Shown piece after piece: positions 18,152-25,603 of a stretch of 46,879 bases of DNA. Position numbers and translations under genes: made by a program. The stretch is from NCBI GenBank assembly GCA_017881465.1, contig JADGQV010000006.1, positions 1 to 46,879 on the forward strand, in the 5' to 3' direction. Positions within the stretch are counted from its first letter, which is position 1. Every line of letters begins with the position of its first letter. The stretch comes from Gemmatimonadaceae bacterium (GTDB taxonomy: Bacteria > Gemmatimonadota > Gemmatimonadetes > Gemmatimonadales > Gemmatimonadaceae). Under the pieces are notes generated by a model. That model was not told the DNA's origin, searched no databases, and worked only from the letters and a program-made list of their open reading frames with translations.

Positions 18152-19066
18152 ATGAAAGCACTAATGCTTCTTTCCGCTTTAGCCGCTGCCTCCGCCGCGG
18201 CAACGCTGAACGCACAGGTGACACCAGTCAAGCCGGACTCGAGCTGCACCACTTATCCCGATGGACGCGTCGAATGCCGCATCTTCCGCGGCGGCGGGCG
18301 CGAGGATTCCGCGCTCCGAAACCGGATCTTCTACAGGATGGATTCGGCGATGGCAAAGCGCGCGGCGCTGGGCCTTGAGCTCCGTACCACCGGGACAAAG
18401 CGCGACACGCTCGGCGTTTTCGTCGAAGCGGTGACGCCCAAAGGCCCGGCTGAAACCGCCGGCATCATCGAAGGAGATCGCATTGCTTCGATCAACGGGG
18501 TGGATCTCCGCACCTCCTCGGGCGACACCGACGACTCCTACACAAATGGACTCGCAGCGCACCGTCTGAGCCGTGAAGTGCAGAGGCTCGCTCCCGGGAG
18601 CCGGGTGAATCTTCGGGTCTATTCGCTCGGACGGTTCCGGGATGTGCAAGTCACGGCCGGAAAAGCGAGCGACCTCATGCGCCCCGGCAATCGGTTCAAC
18701 TTCATGATGCCGGGAATGGATGGGATGATGGAGTTCAACGGTCCGGAGGGGATGATGTTCGGACCGGACATGCAGAGGATGCGTGAGCAGCTGGAGCCCT
18801 TAATGAAAAAGCGTATGGAGCCGCTGACGAAAGAGCGCATGGAGCCGCTGTTGCGGGAGCGCCTGGACGACCTGCCGAACAAGATCCAGCTTCGCGTGCC
18901 CGTGCGGATCAGAACTTTCGCCCCGGTGCGCGCTCAGCGGACGTACAGAGTCGATGCGGGCGAAATCGAACCGGTGTCAGCCGATGAGATCAGGGAGCTT
19001 GCTGCGGCAACAATTCGGGACGCTCGATCTGCGCTAAAGCAGCTCGCTGCGGACGGAATCGCCTAG
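18152..19066 (+). CDS. Secreted PDZ-domain protein
   Basis: 304 residues from ATG 18152, which has GGGAG six bases upstream. A signal peptide (MKALMLLSALAAASAAATLNAQ) is followed by a Cys pair region (SSCTTYPDGRVECRIF) and a PDZ domain at about residues 75-170, with LGVFVEAVTPKGPAETAGI, EGDRIASINGVDL and a basic LGRFRDVQVT end. The C-terminal part has a Met-rich stretch (NFMMPGMDGMMEF) and repeated MEPLTKERMEPL-type heptads likely to be helical. No protease domain is present, so it is an adaptor or substrate-binding protein, not an HtrA enzyme. The last 77 bases overlap the convergent gene at 18990. Confidence 0.85.
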   Translation: MKALMLLSALAAASAAATLNAQVTPVKPDSSCTTYPDGRVECRIFRGGGREDSALRNRIFYRMDSAMAKRAALGLELRTTGTKRDTLGVFVEAVTPKGPAETAGIIEGDRIASINGVDLRTSSGDTDDSYTNGLAAHRLSREVQRLAPGSRVNLRVYSLGRFRDVQVTAGKASDLMRPGNRFNFMMPGMDGMMEFNGPEGMMFGPDMQRMREQLEPLMKKRMEPLTKERMEPLLRERLDDLPNKIQLRVPVRIRTFAPVRAQRTYRVDAGEIEPVSADEIRELAAATIRDARSALKQLAADGIA

Positions 19067-19613
19067 ACAGCTCGTCGGCGCGCGACTGCCAGCGCGCCTC
19101 GATCGAACGAGTCGCAAATTGGACGCGTTGCTTCACGGCGGAAGTACGGGGCAACGCGTTCTGCGTTTCCGGACACGAGAACTGCGGAGGATGCTTCGGG
19201 TCAACGGCCGCATATCCGATCCGCGGAAGAACCTCAACCGCTATCAGTATCAGACTTGTCAGGACGATCAGCAGCGACAGCGTGTGCATCTTGGGAAGCC
19301 GGTAGCGCCAGGTCGTGAGCGCCACCCACAAGCCGCCAACGATGATGACGACTTCGACGCCGAGATACTCTAACAGACCCAAACCGCACGCGCGCTCGTA
19401 TGGCCAGACCGCAAGCGCGGCGAAGAGCGCGAACACGAGGATCAATCGCGCCCCGCCGCCGAACATGGCCACGCGCTGCTGAGTGCGCTCCTGCGCGCGC
19501 CGCTCCTCCTCGCTCTGAAGCTTCTTCAGGGCAGGCGAAGGCTCGGGCGGAAGTCCCTCGAACTCCCGCTCGATCTTTTTCAGTTGGCTTGACCAGTCGT
19601 CTTGTTGAGCCAC
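18990..19613 (-). CDS. Hypothetical membrane protein
   Basis: 207 residues starting at GTG 19613, with GGGAG six bases upstream. The N-terminal 45 residues are charged and probably coiled coil (QLKKIEREFEG, LQSEEERRAQERTQQR). Three hydrophobic helices follow at about 55-70, 80-98 and 112-130. The C-terminal 65 residues are soluble and basic, with the last quarter overlapping the 3' end of the PDZ gene on the other strand. No family is recognised. An overlap of 77 bases between convergent genes is large, so the C-terminal end may be less constrained than the rest. Confidence 0.72.
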   Translation of the reverse strand: MAQQDDWSSQLKKIEREFEGLPPEPSPALKKLQSEEERRAQERTQQRVAMFGGGARLILVFALFAALAVWPYERACGLGLLEYLGVEVVIIVGGLWVALTTWRYRLPKMHTLSLLIVLTSLILIAVEVLPRIGYAAVDPKHPPQFSCPETQNALPRTSAVKQRVQFATRSIEARWQSRADELSRRFRPQRAALAQIERPELLPQQAP

Positions 19614-19682
19614 AATTGCTCCCGGCAGGGGAAGGATCTGCCTTATCTTTCTGACTCCGCAACCTCGTCACGGCAACGAAAA

Positions 19683-20084
19683 ATGAATTTAGGCGAGATA
19701 GTCCGGGTCCGGCTCGACAAATGGCTGTGGGCCGCGCGTTTCTTCAAGACGCGGGCGCTCGCGGCGACGGCAATCGAAACCGGAAAGGTCGAGGTCAACG
19801 GCGAGCGGGCCAAGCGCGCCAAACAGCTCCAGGTTGGCGATTCTCTGCGCATCCGGCTCGGTCCGTACCATCACATCGTGACGGTCCGCGCGCTCTCGGA
19901 GCACCGCGGACCCGCTCCAATTGCGGCCAAGCTTTACGAAGAAACCGAAGAAGGGCGAAAAGCGCGTGAGGCGATGCAGCTGCAGGTGAAAGTAGCGCGG
20001 TCGGTTCCCGGCTACGATCGCGGCCGTCCCACCAAGAAGGACCGTCGCGATTTCGAGAGGGTGCGCCGACCCGATCGCGATTAA
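19683..20084 (+). CDS. hslR: S4-domain RNA-binding protein, Hsp15-like
   Basis: 133 residues. The S4 domain starts at once (VRLDKWLWAARFFKTRALAATAIETGKVEVNGERAKRAKQ in part), the typical alpha-L RNA-binding motif of Hsp15, followed by a basic tail (GRPTKKDRRDFERVRR). In E. coli, Hsp15 binds 50S subunits carrying a stalled nascent chain after heat shock and recycles them. No ribosome site is obvious before ATG 19683, and upstream frame to 19602 looks non-coding. It is convergent with kup, with 31 bases between stop codons. Confidence 0.87.
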   Translation: MNLGEIVRVRLDKWLWAARFFKTRALAATAIETGKVEVNGERAKRAKQLQVGDSLRIRLGPYHHIVTVRALSEHRGPAPIAAKLYEETEEGRKAREAMQLQVKVARSVPGYDRGRPTKKDRRDFERVRRPDRD

Positions 20085-20115
20085 CTGCGGCAAAGCGACC
20101 CTGAGGGGAAAAGCC

Positions 20116-22029
20116 CTAGAACTCCATCTGCGAGCCCAGCTCCACCACGCGATTGGGTGGTATTCCGAAAAACTCCGTCGCGGGGCGGGCGTTGCGCTGC
20201 ATGAAAATGAAAAGCCGCTTGCGCCAGTGCGCGAGCGGCTTGTTTCCGGTGGGGATGAGGTTCTCGCGGCCGAGGTAAAACGTGGTCTCCGTTGGCTTGG
20301 CGATGATGCCGCGCTCGGCCGCCAGCGCGAGAATCTCGGGCACGTTGGGCGTCTGCATGAAGCCGTACTTTGCCTTGATGCGCCCGAAATTGTGCGGAAA
20401 GCAGGTCACCTCGATGCGCTCGGTGATCGGAACTTCCGGCACCTGGGCGGAGACGATCGAAAGCAGAACCACGTTCTCGTGCAGCACCTTGTTGTGCTTG
20501 AGGTGATGCAGCAGCACCAGCGGGGCGTTCTTCGACTCGGATGTCAGGAACACCGCGGTCCCCGGAACACGCGGGGGCTTGAAGCGCTTGTCCGGATTTT
20601 CGTCGCCCAGATCCCTGAGCAGCGCGTCGAGAGGGATCGAAGCATCCACCAGCAGGCTGCGTACGATCAGGCGTCCACGCTGCCAGGTCGTCATCAAGGT
20701 GAAAATTCCGAGCGCGATGACGAGAGGCACCCAGCCTCCCTGCACGATCTTGAGCATGTTCGCGGAGAAGAACGCAAGATCGATGATCAGGAAAAAGGCG
20801 GTAAGGACGCCAGCTCGCCAGACACTCCACTGCCAGTGCGTCCGTGCCAGCACGTAGAAGAGAATCGTCGTGATGGTCATCGTCCCTGTGACGGCGATTC
20901 CGTACGCCGCGGCGAGCGCGCTCGAAGATCTGAACATGAGCACCACGAGAATGCAGCCGAGTCCGAGCGCGCGGTTTACTTCGGGAACGAATATCTGCCC
21001 TGTTTCCTGTTGTGAGGTATGGACGATCTGCACGCGCGGACTGTAGCCGAGCTGCACGGACTGGTGCGTGAGTGAGAATGCGCCGGAGATGAGAGCCTGC
21101 GACGCGATGATCGCGGCGATCGTTGCGAGCGCGATCAGCGGATACTGGAGCGCGCTGGGCGCCAGCAGGAAGAACGGATTGACCGCGCTCGCCGGGTCCC
21201 GCAGGATCAGCGCGCCCTGGCCGAAATAGTTCGCCAGCAGCGCCGGCAACACCAGGAGGAACCAGGCGAGGCGGATCGGCCGCTTGCCGAAGTGTCCCAT
21301 GTCGGCGTAGAGCGCCTCCGCTCCGGTGACGGCCAGGACTACGGCTCCGAGGAGAACGAATCCGGCGTGCCCATGCCGAACGAAAAACTCCAGGCCGTAC
21401 AGCGGATTCGCCGCGGCGAGGACCTGCGGGGCCTGCAGAATTTCGGCCAGTCCGAGTCCCCCAATCGTCCCGAACCAGACGACCATCACGGGCCCGAATA
21501 TCCGCCCGACCTTGGCGGTGCCGTGCTGCTGGAAGAAGAAAAGCGCAGCGAGTATCGCGACGGTGAGGGGGAGTACCAGGTGCTGCCATTGCGGAGCCAC
21601 CACTTCCAGACCTTCCACGGCGCTCAGCACGGAGATCGCCGGAGTGATCACGCCATCGCCGTAGAGGAGCGCCGCTCCGATCAATCCGAGCGCGATTATC
21701 GTCTTGCGACGAAAGGAGTCCGCATCGCGCCGCTGCTTCTGAAGAATGAGCGCCAGCAACGCGAGAATTCCGCCCTCACCGTTGTTGTCCGCCCGCATGA
21801 TGAAGATGATGTACTTGATGCTGACGATGACTATCAGCGACCAGACGATCAGCGACAGAACGCCGTAGACGTTTTCCGGCGCCGGAGCGAGGCCATGCTC
21901 CGGCTTGAAGCACTCGCGCAGGGCATAGAGGGGACTGGTGCCGATGTCCCCATAAACGACGCCTAACGCGAGAAGAGTGAGTTTTGCGAGATGGTGGCCG
22001 CTCGGACGAGCTTCGAGGTTAGTGCTGAT
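20116..22029 (-). CDS. kup: Potassium uptake protein Kup (apparent non-canonical AUC start)
   Basis: Low-affinity K+/H+ symporter with about 12 helices and a soluble C-terminal domain (KRLFIFMQRNARPATEFFGIP). The first ATG in frame is 21798 (MRADNNGEGG), but that lies inside the conserved part. The frame upstream of it still encodes the family's essential N-terminus: LALGVVYGDIGTSPLYALRE near residues 20-39 and then the SLIVWSLIVIVSIKYIIFIM helix. Between the in-frame TAG at 22041-22039 and ATG 21798 there is no ATG, GTG or TTG. ATC at 22029 would give STNLEARPSGHHLAKLT as the N-terminus and a 637-residue protein, close to the usual 620-630. An AGGT lies seven bases before it. The start is therefore AUC, another rare codon, or the result of a base change. 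Confidence 0.85.
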   Translation of the reverse strand: MSTNLEARPSGHHLAKLTLLALGVVYGDIGTSPLYALRECFKPEHGLAPAPENVYGVLSLIVWSLIVIVSIKYIIFIMRADNNGEGGILALLALILQKQRRDADSFRRKTIIALGLIGAALLYGDGVITPAISVLSAVEGLEVVAPQWQHLVLPLTVAILAALFFFQQHGTAKVGRIFGPVMVVWFGTIGGLGLAEILQAPQVLAAANPLYGLEFFVRHGHAGFVLLGAVVLAVTGAEALYADMGHFGKRPIRLAWFLLVLPALLANYFGQGALILRDPASAVNPFFLLAPSALQYPLIALATIAAIIASQALISGAFSLTHQSVQLGYSPRVQIVHTSQQETGQIFVPEVNRALGLGCILVVLMFRSSSALAAAYGIAVTGTMTITTILFYVLARTHWQWSVWRAGVLTAFFLIIDLAFFSANMLKIVQGGWVPLVIALGIFTLMTTWQRGRLIVRSLLVDASIPLDALLRDLGDENPDKRFKPPRVPGTAVFLTSESKNAPLVLLHHLKHNKVLHENVVLLSIVSAQVPEVPITERIEVTCFPHNFGRIKAKYGFMQTPNVPEILALAAERGIIAKPTETTFYLGRENLIPTGNKPLAHWRKRLFIFMQRNARPATEFFGIPPNRVVELGSQMEF

Positions 22030-22143
22030 TTGCGCGACCTATAGAGGTTCAGGCCACCCAACTGCCGGCGGCTTTGACCCCGGAATTTCCGCAAGCGCGC
22101 GACCCTTTGCAAGGCCGATACCTCGTACGTAAAAAACAGACGC

Positions 22144-22168
22144 TAACGCGGGCATATCGCTTGCGTTA
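22144..22168. promoter_or_regulatory. Inverted repeat upstream of csbD
   Basis: TAACGC and GCGTTA are exact 6-base arms separated by 13 bases, centred about 58 bases before the csbD ATG (22214) in the gap between divergent kup and csbD. The spacing and position would suit a dimeric regulator or an alternative-sigma promoter. No good -35/-10 pair is obvious, so this is a weak call. Confidence 0.3.
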
Positions 22169-22213
22169 TGAGAGGCACAACAGAAAGCACCTGATTCTAC
22201 CGAGGAGGGTTAA

Positions 22214-22414
22214 ATGAAGGATCTAAAGGAAAGGGGTCTCGAGAACCAAGTCAAAGGAACCGCGAAGGAAATGAAAGGGAAGATCCGCGGCAATCTGGGC
22301 GATGCCACCGACAATTCCAGCGAGCACATCAAGGGGCGCGCTGAAGAGCTCAAGGGCAAGATCCAGAAGAACTTCGGAAAGGGCGAGAGAAAAGCCGCCC
22401 CGGATAACGTCTGA
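22214..22414 (+). CDS. CsbD family stress protein
   Basis: 66 residues, hydrophilic and lysine-rich, with the CsbD signature (NQVKGTAKEMKGKI). Two related halves are visible: KGTAKEMKGKIRGNLGD and KGRAEELKGKIQKNFGK. This matches the antiparallel helical pair of the CsbD fold. In Bacillus, csbD belongs to the sigma-B general stress regulon; the molecular role is unknown. A strong AGGAGGG site lies five to six bases before ATG. It is a single gene closed by a strong intrinsic terminator at 22436. Confidence 0.92.
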   Translation: MKDLKERGLENQVKGTAKEMKGKIRGNLGDATDNSSEHIKGRAEELKGKIQKNFGKGERKAAPDNV

Positions 22415-22435
22415 CCTTTCGAAGGGATAACGACA

Positions 22436-22480
22436 AAGAGCGCCGGTGCAGTCTCTGCACCGGCGCTCTTCTTGTTTTCG
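22436..22480 (+). terminator. Rho-independent terminator after csbD
   Basis: A perfect 16-base stem (22436-22451 with 22455-22470) closes on a 3-base TCT loop. It is GC-rich in the middle and followed by a T-rich tract (CTTGTTTT). It sits 21 bases after the csbD stop and 22 bases before the end of the convergent Spy-like gene. The A-rich 5' side (GACAAAGAG) may give partial bidirectional termination. Confidence 0.9.
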
Positions 22481-22491
22481 GGCGTTCATTC

Positions 22492-22935
22492 CTAGTAAGG
22501 TGAAGCTCCAGGTGGCGGCACTGGAGGATTTCCAGCCGAGTCTCCGCCTCGACGCTCAGCGAGGTCACGGCGCGCGGCCGCGCGCATCCTCTCGAGCTTC
22601 GCCTGCTGGTCCGGATTCAGCAGTCGCTTGATCTGCGCGTGAGTACTGTCGCTAACTACCCGCGCCAGGACCGCGATCGAATCGAGCTGCGGCTTCACCG
22701 GCTTGTAGAGCGTGACGATCTGCCTATGCTTCTGCTCGATCAGCGAATCAACGGATGCCTGCTGGTCGGGAGTGAGCTTGAGCTCTTCGGCCATTCTCTG
22801 CCGATATGCGCGCGGTCCATGCATGTCGCGGCCATGCTTTGCGTCCATCACCCGGTCGGCGGTGAAACCCAGCGCGACGCCCGCGACGAAAGCGCCGAGC
22901 AGGAACATCATTGCGTAACCCTTTGAGCGTTCCAT
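22492..22935 (-). CDS. Spy/CpxP/CnrX-like periplasmic protein with N-terminal membrane anchor
   Basis: 147 residues from ATG 22935 (GAGG six bases upstream; the longer open frame to 23256 overlaps the anti-sigma gene and is not coding). One N-terminal helix (AMMFLLGAFVAGVALGF) anchors it. The His/Met-bearing segment DAKHGRDMHGPR and the helical motifs LKLTPDQQASVDSL and LLNPDQQAKLERM follow, the LTxxQ pattern of periplasmic chaperones and metal sensors. The C-terminus is Pro-rich (PPVPPPGASPY). It is the last gene of the sigma / anti-sigma operon, eight bases after the anti-sigma stop. A role as sensor or as chaperone for envelope stress is inferred. Confidence 0.8.
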   Translation of the reverse strand: MERSKGYAMMFLLGAFVAGVALGFTADRVMDAKHGRDMHGPRAYRQRMAEELKLTPDQQASVDSLIEQKHRQIVTLYKPVKPQLDSIAVLARVVSDSTHAQIKRLLNPDQQAKLERMRAAARRDLAERRGGDSAGNPPVPPPGASPY

Positions 22936-22943
22936 CGCGATCC

Positions 22944-23354
22944 TCAGTGTGACAAAACGTAGCGGAACGTCGCTTCGCGCTGCGACGAGCCATCGCGCGG
23001 AGCCGTTACAACCTGGACAGCGCCAGGCAGAACGTCCGAAGCGAGTGGCTCCGTGACGGCCTCGTAAGTCGTGCGCAGATCTTCGTCTTTCTGCCGCGAC
23101 CACATCAAGCCGGCCGCGACGAACAAGAGAGCCGCAGCCGCGAGACCAGGCCCCGCCCAACTGGCGAGATCCGACCACCAGTTGACGGGGATGCCGACGA
23201 CCGCGTCCTCGTGCGCCTTGATGTACGACATGATGCGGGTCTCGAGGGCGTCCCAATATGCGCCTCCGGCGGGCGGTGCGTACACATCACGGAGCATCTC
23301 CGTGATCTTCGCATCGCCTCCGTCGTCGAGTCGCAAATCGGTACGATCTTCCAT
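22944..23354 (-). CDS. Probable anti-sigma factor, single-pass membrane protein
   Basis: 136 residues: a cytoplasmic N-terminal 60 residues, one transmembrane helix (AGPGLAAAALLFVAAGLMW, about 68-86), and a periplasmic tail of about 50 residues. No zinc-finger HxxxCxxC motif is present, so it is not a ZAS-type anti-sigma. The call rests on topology and on the operon: it begins two bases after the ECF sigma stop, with GAGG inside the end of the sigma gene serving as ribosome site. A short DUF-type regulator is the alternative. Confidence 0.65.
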   Translation of the reverse strand: MEDRTDLRLDDGGDAKITEMLRDVYAPPAGGAYWDALETRIMSYIKAHEDAVVGIPVNWWSDLASWAGPGLAAAALLFVAAGLMWSRQKDEDLRTTYEAVTEPLASDVLPGAVQVVTAPRDGSSQREATFRYVLSH

Positions 23355-23356
23355 CT

Positions 23357-24001
23357 CTAATCCCTCAGGTTTCCGAGCAACACGCGCAGTTTCTGCCGCG
23401 CATGGTGCAAATCCGAGCGAGCCGTTCCACCCGGTATACTCAACATCTCGCCAATCTCCGCGTGCGTAAAGCCCTCGATATCATGCATGACTATCACCGC
23501 CCGTGCGCGATCCGGAAGCTGCGCCAGCGCCGCCTCGAGCCGCTCCCGCAGCTCGCCGCTTTCCGCCGGATCGCGGAAAGTGGCCGGAATCGATTCGGAA
23601 ATCTCCTCAGCATTTCTCACCTTCCGGCGGCGAGCCAGATCGAGCGCCGCGTTGGCGACGATTCGATTGAGCCACGCGCCGAAAGCCTGCGCCGGATCAA
23701 ACCGGTCGAGCGCCTGATACGCGCGCAGGAAACCTTCCTGCACCGCATCTTCCGCATCCTCGTGCGTCATGACGATCGAGCGTGCCACTATATACGCGCG
23801 TCGCTGATGAAGACGCACGAGCCCGGCAAAGCCCCGTTCGTCCCCATTCCTGGCCAGACTTACGAGCTCTCGTTCCTGATCAGAAATACGTATGGCTGGG
23901 TTCGACTGTTGAAGGGCTGACAATACCGGTGGGTAGGGGTTCTGGCCGTAAGATACGGCCGGAACCACCTTACCGGCGTCGCCATCATTCCCCGTCGACA
24001 A
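23357..24001 (-). CDS. RNA polymerase sigma factor, ECF (sigma-70) family
   Basis: 214 residues. Region 2 (LVRLHQRRAYIVARSIVMTHEDAEDAVQEGFLRAYQ in part, with the DAEDAVQE core-binding motif) and region 4 (LPDRARAVIVMHDIEGFTHAEIGEML, then GTARSDLHHARQKLR) are clear. There is no extra sensory extension. The frame opens at TTG 24001; an internal TTG or GTG near 23965-23925 is possible because the N-terminal 35 residues have no conserved match. It heads an operon with the membrane anti-sigma and the Spy-like protein, so the regulon probably responds to an envelope signal. Confidence 0.93.
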   Translation of the reverse strand: MSTGNDGDAGKVVPAVSYGQNPYPPVLSALQQSNPAIRISDQERELVSLARNGDERGFAGLVRLHQRRAYIVARSIVMTHEDAEDAVQEGFLRAYQALDRFDPAQAFGAWLNRIVANAALDLARRRKVRNAEEISESIPATFRDPAESGELRERLEAALAQLPDRARAVIVMHDIEGFTHAEIGEMLSIPGGTARSDLHHARQKLRVLLGNLRD

Positions 24002-24016
24002 TAGTGCTATCTCACG

Positions 24017-25603
24017 CTAGTGAACTGGTCCCATGGAACCGCGCGCGCGGCCGGTCCTGAACAGGAGCAGTAGCGGCAGCCCGAATATCAGCACCAGTCC
24101 GCTATACAGGTAAATTCGCGAGAACGCAAGCATACTCGATTGCACCGTGACCTGACGGTCGAGGATCGCGAGCGCCTGCTGCTGCGCGATCATCGGATTG
24201 GTTCCGCGCGCTACGAGACCGCGCGCCAGCATCGAGAGACGGCTCAATGTCTCGGGATCGTTGGCGCCGACGTGCTCGACCAGCACCGCCTTCTCGGACG
24301 CCATGAAGCGCGCGAGAAGGGTCGCCATCACCGCGATTCCGAGCGAGCCGCCGAGCTGGCGCATGAGATTGAACATGCCGGTCCCCTGCGCCAGATCCTT
24401 CATCTTGAGGTCCGCCATCGTCGCGTTCGTCAGCGGAACGAAGATGAGCCCGAGCCCCATGCCGCGAAGTATCAGCGGCCAGAAGAGATCATGCGAGCCG
24501 CTCGCGGATGTGAGCTGCGAGAGTTTCAGCATCGACAGGAAGAACAGTATGGCACCGGCTACGACGGTGTAGCGGGCATCCAGCCGCATCGCGTTTCGTC
24601 CCACCACCGCCATCGTTACGGCCGATGCGATCGCTCCGGGCAGGATGATCTTTCCGGTCTGCCATGCCGTCATCTGCAGCAGCTGCTGGAGAAAGACCGG
24701 GAGAATGAAGACGGAGCCGTACAACGCGAACCCGAGCAGCAATCCCAGGCTCACGCCGGCGGTCAACTGCCGGCTCTTCAGAATGCGGAAGTTGATTACG
24801 GGCTCGTCGGTAGTCAGCTCGTGCCAGATGAGGGCGATTCCCGCAAAGAGCGCGGTAAAGCCCAGCATCGTGACGAAGCGTGACTCCCACCAGTCGTAGC
24901 GCTCACCGCGCTCGAGCATCCACTGCAGCGAGCCGACGCAGAGCGTCAGCAGGATTATTCCGAGGTAGTCGATCGTCTCGGCCCGCTCCTGGTGCTCGGC
25001 GTCGCTCACGTAGCTGACGGTGAGAATCGCCGCGATGATGCCAAGCGGAACGTTGATGTAGAAGATCCACGGCCAGTTGTAGTTGTCCGTGATCCAGCCG
25101 CCGAGCGTGGGGCCGAGTGTCGGGCCGACCATGACGCCGACGCCGAAGATCGCCATGCCGGTTCCTGCTTCTTCGGGCGGGAACGATTCATAGAGCGTGG
25201 CCTGCGCCGTCGAAAGCAGCGCCCCGCCACCAATTCCCTGAATCACGCGCCAGAAAATGAGTCCCAGCAGCGAATGCGATGCGCCGCAGAAGAAGGACGC
25301 GAGGGTGAAGAGAAGGATCGAGCCCGTGAAGTAGCGTTTTCTGCCGAAGTACGCCGACAGCCACCCGGACATCGGGATGACGATGACGTTGGCGATGATG
25401 TACGAGGTCGATACCCACGCGATCTCGTCGAGCGTCGCGCCCAGATTCCCCATCATGTGGGGAATCGCGACGTTGACGATCGAGGTGTCGATGAGCTCGA
25501 GCATCGCCGCCATCGTGACGGTGGCGGCGATGATGTACCTGTGCGAGTAGCGGTCCTCGGAGGATGTAGTCATCCCCGACGACCGAAGCACAGCCGTGCT
25601 CAC
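24017..25603 (-). CDS. DHA2-family drug:H+ antiporter (EmrB/QacA type MFS)
   Basis: 528 residues with 14 predicted helices. Typical motifs are LELIDTSIVNVAIPHM in helix 1, GWLSAYFGRKRYF (motif A) after helix 2, FWRVIQGIGGGAL (motif B), and motif C as GPTLGPTLGGWITD. It is the inner-membrane pump of a three-part exporter for hydrophobic toxic compounds. The start GTG 25603 overlaps the TGA of the upstream membrane-fusion gene (GTGA), which supports translational coupling; an internal ATG at 25573 is the alternative. Gene order is tetR-tolC-hlyD-emrB. Confidence 0.94.
   Translation of the reverse strand: MSTAVLRSSGMTTSSEDRYSHRYIIAATVTMAAMLELIDTSIVNVAIPHMMGNLGATLDEIAWVSTSYIIANVIVIPMSGWLSAYFGRKRYFTGSILLFTLASFFCGASHSLLGLIFWRVIQGIGGGALLSTAQATLYESFPPEEAGTGMAIFGVGVMVGPTLGPTLGGWITDNYNWPWIFYINVPLGIIAAILTVSYVSDAEHQERAETIDYLGIILLTLCVGSLQWMLERGERYDWWESRFVTMLGFTALFAGIALIWHELTTDEPVINFRILKSRQLTAGVSLGLLLGFALYGSVFILPVFLQQLLQMTAWQTGKIILPGAIASAVTMAVVGRNAMRLDARYTVVAGAILFFLSMLKLSQLTSASGSHDLFWPLILRGMGLGLIFVPLTNATMADLKMKDLAQGTGMFNLMRQLGGSLGIAVMATLLARFMASEKAVLVEHVGANDPETLSRLSMLARGLVARGTNPMIAQQQALAILDRQVTVQSSMLAFSRIYLYSGLVLIFGLPLLLLFRTGRARGSMGPVH

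Noticed and set aside
20081-21589. Minus-strand open frame (502 codons) offset inside kup
   Set aside because: It is a +1 shadow of kup, extremely Arg-rich; the kup frame itself holds all transporter motifs.
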